A stretch of DNA of 64,000 bases from Cytidiella melzeri (lineage: Eukaryota > Basidiomycota > Agaricomycetes > Polyporales > Irpicaceae): assembly GCA_022592445.1 (NCBI GenBank), contig JABYQR010000059.1, positions 62,001-126,000 on the forward strand, read 5' to 3'. Both the position numbers and the translations under genes were made by a program. The notes below the pieces were generated by a model. That model did not search any database. It was not told where the DNA came from and saw only the letters and a list, made by a program, of their open reading frames with translations. Shown one piece after another: positions 54,582-64,000 of this stretch. The stretch's first letter is position 1, and each line of letters starts with the position of its first letter.

Positions 54582-57500
54582 ATGGCGACAACTACTGCCG
54601 CAGCTTCCAAGACGTCGGGCAGCTATTGTATTGAACCACTGAAGGGCGCCAAGAACTATATTACTTGGCGCGTCCAAATTACGGACATTCTCACGGACAT
54701 GGGGCTGTGGGAATACACTTCAGGAGACACCACCAAGCCCGCTGATGCAGTACAAGCTGCCGAGTGGACCAAGAAGGATTGGAAGGCGCTTACAACCATC
54801 CGACTCCGCGTTTCAAACGCAATGATGGCGCATGTGATTTCTGCCAGTACTTCGAAGAATGCCTTCGACACACTTTCCAACCTTTTCAATAACGAAGGTG
54901 CAGTTGCTCTAATTGTTTTACGTCGCTGTTTTCTTCGTTACCAGATCCCTGAGGAGGGCGATCTTGGTCAAGAACTCCGCAAAATCAAAGGACTTTGGCA
55001 GGAGATCAACTTGGTACAGACGCCGAAGATCTCCGACAACGAACTAGCCTCCGTCATTCTTACGGCACTACCGCACTCCTGGGATCCCCTGATCTCATCA
55101 ATCTCACTTGACAACACTCTGACATCAGCCAACATTATTGGGCGTAGTCTACAAGAAGACAATCACCGAAAGGAACGCACAACAGCCGAAACTAGTTTAT
55201 ATGCGCATACCCAACGCCAAAGATCAAAGTTTTGCGCCGGAGTATTCTGCCACGGCTGCGGAAAAGAAGGACATATCAAACCTGAATCTCGAAGTGGTGG
55301 GAAGAATAAGGAAGATGGTAAGAAGGAAGGGCAAGCGAAGGAAAGGAAAGGAAAGGACAAAAGTAAGAACAAGAGATCATACGCTCATATCGCCGAAGAA
55401 GAGGAAAACGGCGATAGTAACACCGAGCCCAAGGAATACGCTTTCCCGGCTACAGAGAATGTTTCCGCTGTGCCCACCGGTACTTGGCTTGGCGATTCCG
55501 GAACTTCTTCGCACATCATCAATGACAGATCTCTATTCATTACCTTTTCCCCCATCAAAAGTTCTATCCACGGTGTTGGGAACTGCTCAAGCCTCGGACG
55601 CGGCGATGTGCGAATTGCGTTTATCACAAAGCAAGGAACCGTTCCGGTCATACTCAAGGACGCGTTATACGCACCATCAATGAGATTTAATCTTATTTCC
55701 TTAGGAAGACTCACAAGCGCAGGCCTCTCATACGAAAGCAAAGGTGCGGCACTTTTTATCAAAAACGGATCAAAAGTAATCGGACATGGAACCAAATCCG
55801 GCAACCTTTATCGAATGGCCGTCAAATCCATCAACGCGATTTCAATGATTGCTCGCTTCGATCGCTCCTGGTATGAATGGCATTGCGCCCTTGGCCACAT
55901 CAATAAGGGACAGTTGGAAGAGATGCACCGCAATGGTTTAGTATCAGGTATGAACGTTGATACTACGTCAGATGATGATTTTGTTTGTGAAGCATGCATC
56001 ACTGCGAAACACACTCGCGCATCAATTCCACTCCGGACTTTACGCAAGATCTCACAGATTGGGGAGATCATCTTTTCCGATATCTGGGGACCAGTGACTA
56101 CGAATTCCATTGCGGTTCATTCCTATATGATCTCATTTACAGACAGAAAATCACGTTTTGTCTGGGTTCAATTCATGAAAGATCGGGACGAAGCCGAACA
56201 GAAACTCGAGGAACTTGACGCGTTCATCAAGAACCAATTAGGTTGCCGCATCAAATCCTTGCGTGTTGACAATGCAAAGGAGTATGTCCAAGGAAAGATG
56301 AAATCTTACACTGATAGGCGCGGCATCAGACTAGAGCCTACAACACCCTACACCCCTGAATACAATGGCGTATCAGAGCGACTTAACCGAACTCTGGTCG
56401 AACATGCTCGCGCTATGTTAATTTTGCGCTGGCTTCCAAAATATCTATGGGAGGAAGCAATCTCTTACGCCGCTTATGTCAAGAACAGATCTCCAACGCG
56501 CGCATTACCGCATTTGACTCCATTCGAAGCGCTCTGGAAGAAGAAACCAGATGTTAGCAACATACACAAATTCAGTGAAGATTGCTGGGTACGTGTAAAC
56601 GTATCTTTGTCCAAACTCAACGCGCGATCAGTCAAACAAACATTTGTTGGAATCAAAGAAGGGACCAAAGGATTTAGGTACTTGGTACCTGAATCTCGGA
56701 AAATTCTTACATCGCGTGAGGTTATTTTTCCGCACTCTGATGACCTTACGGCACCGATTGTCGAAACCACTACCAATCTTGAGGGGGAGAAATCTATACA
56801 GTCACCCAAAGTTCCTATTCAAACCAAGAATGAAGTGGTTCCTACCCGCTCTCTTCATGACAAACCCCGGCTCAATTACTTGAAACTCAATGATGGCCCA
56901 CAGAAGACCCTTCAGTTGCTGACTGCCAAGCCTAAGTCGAAGATTACTACTGTACCTGTATCCGAACCGTCGGATCAGGGGGAGTTGCCATCAGTCTCGG
57001 AGATACCGTCCGCCAAAACGGACGCAAACATGTGTTTTATCGCTGATGCCTCAGATTCGCCTCAGTCATTTGACGAAGTTAGGAAGCGCGATGACTGGCC
57101 TCTTTGGAAAGAGGCTATGGACAAAGAGATGGCACAATTGGACAAATTAGGCACTTATTCAATGGCAGACCTTCCTGCTGATCGCAAGGCCGTCGGATGC
57201 CGATGGGTATTCACCGTTAAACGTGACGTGAATGGTAACATTCTCAAGTACAAGGCACGTCTTCTGCGCAGGGTTTTTCCCAGATCCCTGGTCAAGATTT
57301 CTTTGCGACTCATGCCCCTGTCATTCGACTCGAGACTTTTTGCACTATCATTTCAATTGTTGCTCATCTCGATCTCGAACTCCATCAGGTTGACGTCGTT
57401 GGGGCATATCTAAACTCCCCACTCCAGGAGGACATCTACATGAAGCAAGCGCCCGGCTATGAAGATAATTCGCCGCGTGTATACCGCCTGCACAAGGCGC

Positions 57501-57779
57501 TCTATGGACTCAAGCAGGCTGGCCGTGCCTGGCGCGCAGAACTCAATCGCGTTCTGCTTGAGGCCCTCGGATTCACGCGCTCTCAAGCCAATCCGTGTCT
57601 CTATTATTGCGGAAACAAATCAGATTTTACGCTCATTGGTACTCATGTCGACGACTGCCTCGTGGCATCATCTGATCCAAAGGCCATAAACATTTTGAAA
57701 GACGATCTCAAACGCTACTTCAACATCACGGATCTCGGAGAAGCCACACTTTACGTCGGAATACAGATTGCTCGCCTGC
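54582..57779 (+). pseudogene. Copia gag-pol, 5' part (gag, protease, integrase, RT)
   Basis: From ATG 54582 (MATTTAAASKTSGSY): gag with LKGAKNYITWRVQI and a degenerate knuckle (CHGCGKEGHIKPES, last Cys replaced); protease TWLGDSGTSSH; integrase HHCC (WHCALGHINKGQ...CEACITAKHT) and DDE core (FSDIWGPVTT, LRVDNAKEYV, YNGVSERLNRT); and RT WVFTVKRDVNG. A one-base loss near 57262 shifts the frame inside YKARLV; the next frame resumes with HQVDVVGAYLNSPLQ, LYGLKQAGRAW and the catalytic THVDDCLVAS. It ends at the inversion breakpoint 57779 in QIARL. Copia integrase precedes RT, as here. Non-functional because of the frameshift and split. Confidence 0.9.
57763..57779 (+). repeat. 17-bp inverted duplication, right inversion breakpoint
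   Basis: acagattgctcgcctgc, complement of 50632-50648. Bases to the left are copia RT; from 57780 onward the sequence is helicase (KGAKELESLEFL). Confidence 0.85.
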
Positions 57780-60721
57780 CCAAGGGTGCGAAGGAGTTGG
57801 AGAGTCTCGAGTTTCTCATTTCCGAAGCTTACACGAGCAAAGAGCTCAAACGCGCTATTGTTTATGTGAACTCACGCGACTTGGCTAAAGTAGTGTGCGA
57901 GCATCTTCAAAGTAAAGTGCCTCCAGAATATCATTCCCGCATAGACTTCATTCACAGCTTACGGCACCCCCTTGCAAAAAAGCGTACAATGCGCCTTTAT
58001 CGTGAGGGTCGCATCAAGATACTGATCGCAACAGAGGTTGCAGGAATGGTAAGGAATTAATTGATCACATCTGTACAAACCAGCAAAGCTGACTACATGA
58101 CAGGGTATGGACATTTCCGACATACGACGGGTCATCCAGTTCAAAGTCACGTCTACTCTAAGCGAGTGGATGCAGCATTTTGGCCGTGCTGGTAGAGATG
58201 GAGAACCTGCGGAGGCTATTCTGTTCGTCGAGCCATCTGTCTATCAGCTGACAAAGAAACGGGTGACAAGAGTATTACAAGGATCCAAGAACTCTGCAGC
58301 TGAGAAGAAGGATGAGGTGACCATCAAGCGCGAGAATATTGAGATTGCTCTTGATAAAAGACCTTCGGTGTTGAAGCGTGCTTGGGATGTTATCGACGAA
58401 GACCAGGAGGATGAAGATCAAGCACCAGCTGCTGAGGATTGTGAAGATGATGAGGTCAGTATCGTCGAGCCCGAGCCTGGCATGGTTAGTGTGGGGGAGG
58501 AGGGGGGTGCAGATGCTGAGGAAGAGGAGGCTGCGGTTGTCACAGATTTTCAATGTTTCTACAAGACTTGCCTTACCAGGCAACGGTATTATTGGGAATA
58601 TTTAAGCGCTTGTCAAGCGCTTATCCAGCGCTTATCCGGCGTCTATTTAGGCGCTTATCCAGCGCTTATCCAGCGCTTATCAGGCGCCTATTCCGGCGCT
58701 TATTCTCAGTGCCTATCAATTGATGCGCTGATGCGCCTCCTGTCTCTGATGCGCTGATGCGCTCCTTTCCTTATCTGTGTATCACATGATAGAACTCTCT
58801 GGAACATTGTGGAACATGCTGGAACTATGATGTCATAGTATAGAACATTCCATTAGATGATGTCATAGTTCCTAGAACCTTCTGGAAAAGTCTAGCCTTG
58901 TCTTAGAACAAGCTAGAACAAGTCTAGCCTTGGAGCTGGGTCATGGGGTCAGGTCATGGGGACAATTGCTATTGGTTGATTATTGAAGTGGCACCACTAG
59001 GGCATAGGGCATGCTTAGTAAGGTAGATTACTTTGCTTACTCATGTAGGTATTAGGGGTCTTAGGGTAGTACCTGGGGTCCTCCCCTTCATGTATATATA
59101 GAGGCACTCCTGAGGGCATATCCCCTCAGTCTTATCCACTCTGTTGATAAAGGACTACCTTGTACTCTCCAGTACTTCGCTCACCACACCTCTTACTCTC
59201 TATATCTCTATCTCTCCCTCAAGTTAACCACTTATCTGGTGAGTGTAACCTTAACTGTTACAGCGGTCATCCAAGCAGGTGACACCGAGGTAGATCTAGC
59301 ACCAACAGATGTTGCGACTGTTCCTGTCGCAACATCTGCTGCTGATGGCGAGAACAGTCTTGATGCTGCGTTGTCTCCGGAGATAGAACCCCGCAAGAAC
59401 CTTGAACAAGGCATGCGGCAGATGGCTACTACAGACGGCTGCTGTCGTGATGTCTACAATGTCATCTTTCAGAACCCGCAGAGAGGCAGATGTATGTTCA
59501 AGCTTTTCCCTCAGTTCTGCTGCTGATTTTTTGTTAGCTATTGGTGAAAACTGTGGCAACTGCGACAATTGCATCCGTAACCTCAAGGCACGCACTGTTT
59601 GTCTGACAGCCCATCAGCAGTATATTGCGGACTTGGTGGACAGAATCGGTGTATGTCTACCTGACCCTCCTAATGATTCCCTCCATGTCAAGAAGCAGAG
59701 GCGTACTGGAGAACATTGTCAGAGTATTCTCAATGCTCTATACGAGTTTTGTTACAAGCACTGGACCCGACATCATAAGCGGTGCTCGTGGGAATCAGAC
59801 GAATTACTACCCAACAAGACCGCTGCGTTTCTTGCAACAAACGCTCATGTACGTACCCCAGAAGACTTGAAGACTTTCCTATTGGATTGGGCATATTTGG
59901 ACCAGATTGGCGCACTTGCGCTTGCCCGTGTACAGGCCGCAGAAGACCATTGGCACGAGACTCAAGGTACCGTGGACTGTATGATGATTCTGTCACTGAA
60001 AGCAACAGAAACACCAAAACAGACTAAGGACCGTTACAATGAAAATTGGCGCAAGAGGCGCAAAACTCTCAAGGCAACACCAGCCGTCAAGATGGATGAA
60101 AATCTTCCAGGCACGCTGAAGTTGGACTTGAGCTTATCTATGTCTCTTCCCTTGACCGCGTTGACACTTGCATCACTTTCTTCAAAGCCTGCGCCTCTGC
60201 CTTTGCCACCTGTGCCTCAACTCTCCAAACCCGCAGCAGATGCTATACCTTTGACCTGGCTCTCGAACGAAACTCCTCTTAGTTGGGCACCTCAAACCCG
60301 GACCCCGTCTATCAGAAAGCATTCGAAAGCTTGCAGCCAAGTTTCCTCAAAGGCTGCAAAGCCACAACAAACTCGGCGCGGTCGCACTAATTCTAGTCAG
60401 CAATCGGCTGCCGTTGCTTCATCCTCTCGCATAACTCTTGACAAATCTCCACCATTGACTCGTGCTCCAAGCAGCTTCTTTACGTTCTCAATGCTTTTGC
60501 CACCACAATCTCTCAAACCAGCCCCCAGTCCAGCTGTCTTTGCTATGTTGGAACACATGTTTCATGCTTCCGAGTCTCTAGCCTCCCATTCTGCTCCCTC
60601 TGATATCTCCGCTTCAGTGCCGTCTCAGTCCACACAAGATATTGACACAACACAACCACGTCGTCCAAAGCCTCGACAAAGGACCAAGATCCATGAAGAT
60701 TATCATATGCGCCTCAGATGA
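57780..60721 (+). pseudogene. RecQ-like helicase B, C-terminal half
   Basis: Continues helicase B: KGAKELESLEFL, RAIVYVNSRDLAKVV, ILIATEVAGM/GMDISDIRR (intron at ~58049-58104) and motif VI QHFGRAGRDGE, then an acidic linker. The reading frame then enters the solo LTR and stops at 58757. Beyond the LTR the gene resumes with CRDVYNVIFQNPQ, a zinc-binding cluster CGNCDNCIR (~59560) and a Ser/Pro-rich tail ending at 60721. Ends 43 bp from the convergent DUF6589 gene. Broken by inversion and LTR; the C-terminus beyond the LTR has no early stop. Confidence 0.82.
58538..59262 (+). mobile_element. Solo LTR (725 bp) in an exon of helicase B
   Basis: TGTCACAG...CTGTTACA, flanked by 5-bp duplication gcggt (58533-58537 and 59263-59267). 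Same length and nearly the same sequence as the copy in helicase A. It holds 10-11 bp gcgcttatcca-like tandem units (58610-58700) and a TATATATA box at 59092-59100. The interrupted helicase frame continues through it for about 70 codons. Confidence 0.92.
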
Positions 60722-60764
60722 TAACTGTACTGTAGCTCATGTATAATCTCGATACGCACAATAT

Positions 60765-63533
60765 CTATAGAATTGTCATTGATGAGTTTGTCTCTGAGGC
60801 TCGCTGATCTCCTCCCTCAACAACCTCCGGATCCTCCCAAATCTCTGTTGCTGCGCGGCTCACCAGTCGTTTCTCTGACCAACGGCCTATTGTGGCCTGG
60901 AGCTTGACAATGTTGCTACCAAGAGCAACGAAGTCCTTCGCACGTCGTGAGGAGTCCAGTTGTTGCTTTGGGGTATAGATGTGAACTTGAGATAATTTGT
61001 AGGCTGCTTGTAGCTGTGTGATATCCTTCTCTTTGTCGGGGGAAGAGTGGCTCTTACCGCGAGAGAAATGATTAAAATCGGCCTCAACGTGATCTTTCAC
61101 CTTGCGTAGGGTTGGAATTGCAGCAGAAATCTTTTGGATGTATTCCCATGTAGCATACGGTCCGTAAACCATGAAAATCGACTGCACGAAGTCAGCATTT
61201 ACATACCCAGAGTGAAGCTCAATTGTACCTTAATATCTCTAATGTTATGCTCTTGAAGCATGTCAAACGCCAAAAAGGCTTTGCCGTTGTTGGTATTTGC
61301 CAGCCAACAGTAACGCAGAATGAACTCCCTGAGACCTGCTGTGAGAACCAATCAGATGTGTATACCAATGCAAAATGTACCTGAGATCCTCTGGCCACTC
61401 GCGAAGCAGACCTTGAAAGAGTTCCAGCATCTCGATTACATACTTCCAGTTGCTGCCACCGTGGTAGCGGAACAGCAGGCGGGGAAGAAGATCAATCATT
61501 CTCCCAACGTCCCCAGTATGCATCGCATTGTCCAAGTTCACGTAGTCGAGAAGATCGCGGTTGAGGAGTATTTGGTTCATGAAGACATGGTCTTGTTGTG
61601 CCGTGTTCCTCTGCTTCTCTTTCTGGTAGGCAAACGTAGATGCGTAGTTCTCTACAATTCCCTCTGCAAGACTGACTAGAACCTCCGGGCTCTTCTCGCG
61701 CAGCTTTGCAAGATGATCAACACCACCAACGACTTCCCACACGTCGAGGATGTGAGCTTCAAGAATATGGTGGTATGCGTTGCAAACCTTCTGGTGAAAG
61801 TTCCCTTGTACTGACATGAAGTGTAGCCCCTTGCATTTCAGAAGGTCAAATGCATGCTTGAGTCCGCCTATGCCTGTGGTCAGATGCTGCTTGTGGATAG
61901 AATCCTCCTGCGCAATTTGCGCATGGAGCCAGCCGAACAGCGCGACAATGTGCTCCATGCGGTGCCACCAGTTCAAATCTTGGGCACGGATATTCTGGAG
62001 GCTGCGAAGGTGGGAAACAGTCAGCTGATCGCCCAACCAGAAGAACAGTTTCTTGTGCGACATTCGCTTCTTGGCTGTGTCTGTACCTAGTCCCAGCTGG
62101 CGTTCCCACTCCGCTACACACCGGTCGTTGCCTTCAAGCGAGACCTCTTCAATATGAGCAGTGTCGAGGAGGTACTGCATGCGAACGTGAGCTTTGCCAG
62201 TTGGAAGCTGGCGAATGGGGAGGGGGCGTGAGAAGCACGTATCATCCTCATGTGAATACTTAGTACGGTCGAATTGGGGGGAGTTCAGCAGGATATTGAG
62301 GACCCGCCATTTGTTGAAAGCAAAGAGACGTTCACTAGCCTTGCTGTCAAGCTCAAGGATTTCGAATGCGGTGATGGGATGATTACATTCGCGCCGCCAT
62401 TGCTCCTGATAGCTTTGAGCGTCGGGCAAAGGGATGTCCTGACATTCCAGAACATAGACAGTTGCGGCACAGCCGCTCTCAAAGACTGACTGATTGTCGA
62501 CGTGTTGCTCGATCTTGTTGAAGCGCACGTTCAGGTTGTCGTACGAGGTGGTGAACTCCTTGACATGTTCATGGAGGTCTCGCTGCATTGTGTTGCGTTT
62601 TGCCTGTGCCAGCTTCTCAAGCCCGATGTACTTCCACTTTTGACTCATTGTCACGCCGAGCATGTGCGTGGTATTGTTTGCCTTTGCTGAAAGTCCGCAC
62701 GAGGTAAAATAGATCGACATGAATTTTTGGAATTTACATCTGTGATGCGACCGTCCAAAGGACAGCATGCTGATGATAGCTACAATAGACTATAAACCTG
62801 TAAGCATACAAGCTACCAAAGCCAGCAATGTTACTTACCGGTGCATGATTCTTGTAGGTGTTGCGTTGCAGCTGCAGAGGCGTCGACAACGCCGCATGCA
62901 GTAAGCTCCAGGTCAGAGGAGCTACCCTCTGGTAATTCGCGGTCAGTCTGCTGAGCTTGACATTGAGCAAACTCTCCTCTGAGAGCTCTTCAGGAGGAGA
63001 TAGCACCAACGGCTTGAGGAGCCGCATCTCGCGATTCATACGCATGCGAACATTTTCATCAGCCCAGCGTTCCATTGTCATTCGAGCGGCCTTGGTGCGA
63101 ATGGCCTCACCATGTTTGCGCGGGGGCCAGTACCACTTCTCGAGAATCGAGGCTAGCATGTCGGTATGCATGAGCAAGGTACGTGCGTACCTGATCTTTG
63201 CGTCGTCAGTATTGAGCTGGAGGTTCCAGCTCAGATAGTAGAGGAAGTTTGGAAGGTCCATCTCCTCCCCAGCCATGTAGTCAATAATCCTTCCCATCTT
63301 TGCAGCGATGTCGTGGTGTGGTACTGTCTTGAGATACCTGCGCAGGATTCAGTCCGTGCCAGGATGCCACTAGCACCTGCGGGCAGCTCTATGTTGTCCA
63401 GGTCATCCGTGGGCTCCCCATTGTATTGTTTGTTGTCGTCATGGTCAAGGTCTGGGTCGAGTTGGTGTGGCATCTTGAGATCCAACGCCCCGAGATAGAT
63501 TTCGCGCAAAGTTTGAGAGGGAGGGACAAGCAA
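60765..63533 (-). CDS. DUF6589-family protein, copy B (candidate transposase)
   Basis: Starts around 63533-63474 (MPHQLDPDLDHDDNKQY resembles copy A) and ends at 60765. One base seems lost near 63345 (GILARTE, then ILRRYLKTVPHHDIAAK in another frame). The core from 62768 to 61320 is one clean ~480-residue frame: GVTMSQKWKYIGLEK, TSYDNLNVRFNKIEQHV, ESGCAATVYVL, RQLPTGKAHVRMQYLLDTAHIEE, FFWLGDQLTVSHLRSL, LFGWLHAQIAQEDSIHKQH, YVNLDNAMHTGDVGRM. Short introns link it to WLANTNNGKAFLAFDM and a C-terminal KVKDHVEADFNHFSRGKSH segment. It is the better-preserved of the two DUF6589 genes; the YDN and GDQL acidic residues are conserved in both. Function inferred, not shown. Confidence 0.75.
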
Positions 63534-63617
63534 GGAGTGTGCAATTCAAGTCGTACTATGGAGTAGCGTACAGAGCCAATAATTGTAAACGCCCAATCAT
63601 TTGCGCAGAAATCCATC

Positions 63618-63776
63618 ACATGCGGATGATCTACACCCAATCTATACAAAATGCACCAGACCCTCGGGGCCCACGCGTGCTTTTTGATTTGCCTTTTTCT
63701 TCTCAAACAGCACGCGCGCGCGTCTGCCTTTTTAGGAACGCAGTGACTGGCCCCGAGAGGTCTGGGTACGAGACTA
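63618..63776 (-). repeat. Right terminal inverted repeat of copy B
   Basis: Complement begins TAGTCTCGTACCCAGACC; an inner GGTCTGGTGCA motif and TTGGGTGTAGATCAT follow. The same features appear in the left repeat once its inverted part (54064-54142) is added. A gcgcgcgcg run occurs at about 63715-63722. Confidence 0.8.
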
Positions 63777-64000
63777 GCTGTTCTGCATCTTACTCTTTTC
63801 ACACCAGTACCTCTTGCCTTCTCCTTTACCAGACGTAAGCTGCGACTAGCTACCACAAAGACTACCAACCTCCTTTTCTCCTTCTCGACCTACCGCTGTT
63901 GAGCTGCCTTGTCTGCATTGTAGCCAAATTGCGCGTTGGTTTTGCACTCGTCCGCCCACTGGTACGTGCTCCACTTCCCTTGCCCTCCTCATCCTCCTCC

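Larger units (their letters stand above)
43301..63776. mobile_element. RecQ-DUF6589 DNA transposon, copy B (with nested insertions)
   Basis: The outer ends read TAGTCTCGTACCCAGACG at 43301 and its complement up to 63776, flanked by a perfect 9-bp duplication gctgttctg (43292-43300 and 63777-63785); the left copy overlaps copy C's duplication by one base. The 20.5 kb includes a copia element, a Plavaka transposon inside it, a solo LTR and an inversion. Without these it would be about 7-9 kb and hold a helicase gene and a DUF6589 gene tail to tail, as in copy A. The left terminal repeat is now split between 43301-43349 and, inverted, 54064-54142. Confidence 0.8.

Noticed and set aside
42361..63776. 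Subtelomere with telomere-linked RecQ (TLH) genes
   Set aside because: No TTAGGG-type arrays are seen and ordinary genes lie on one side; the helicases are inside defined transposons. A relation to TLH genes remains possible.

Overview
This window is nuclear DNA of a basidiomycete fungus, most likely an Agaricomycete. The housekeeping genes are split by many short GT-AG introns, and the repeats belong to families typical of mushroom-forming fungi: a Plavaka DNA transposon, DUF6532 and DUF6589 proteins, chromodomain Ty3/gypsy and Ty1/copia elements. All calls come from reading the sequence by eye. No database search was run.

Host genes lie in two blocks. The left block has the end of a Harbinger-type transposase with its Myb/SANT partner gene (1-1,700), SEC23 (2.2-4.8 kb) and the AP-1 beta adaptin gene (5.4-8.0 kb). 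The central block (24.9-42.0 kb) has a CMP/dCMP-type deaminase, elongation factor 1-beta, a secreted cysteine-rich GPI-type protein, two intron-bearing tRNA-Ser genes, a divergent G-protein alpha subunit, a Na+/H+ exchanger, mitochondrial OXA1, a low-complexity conserved protein and a CsbD/Hmp1-like stress protein.

Both blocks are flanked by dense nested transposons. From 9,173 to 16,771 there is a chromoviral Ty3/gypsy element on the minus strand. It has an extra ORF before gag, an apparent self-priming binding site, several single-base frameshifts and mismatched flanks.

The most interesting signal is a DNA transposon family that I reconstruct from three copies. All have termini starting TAGTCT[C/T]G...CCAGACG and perfect 9-bp target duplications. 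Copy A (17,063-24,736) and copy B (43,301-63,776) each carry a DUF6589 gene and a RecQ-like helicase gene, convergent and ending less than 50 bp apart. Copy C (42,361-43,283) is a short non-autonomous relative directly beside B. DUF6589 is a plausible transposase and RecQ a plausible helper, but neither role is proven.

Copy B is a layered site. A copia element sits in its left terminal repeat (TSD ccatc). A 6.2-kb Plavaka/DUF6532 transposon sits in that copia element's 3' LTR. A 7.1-kb inversion then exchanged halves of the copia element and the helicase gene, leaving a 17-bp inverted duplication at the breakpoints. Separately, 725-bp solo LTRs of one family landed in both helicase genes: in an exon of B and inside a 48-bp intron of A. 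Copy A carries several in-frame stops, most or all of which C-to-T changes could explain, so both large copies look inactive now.
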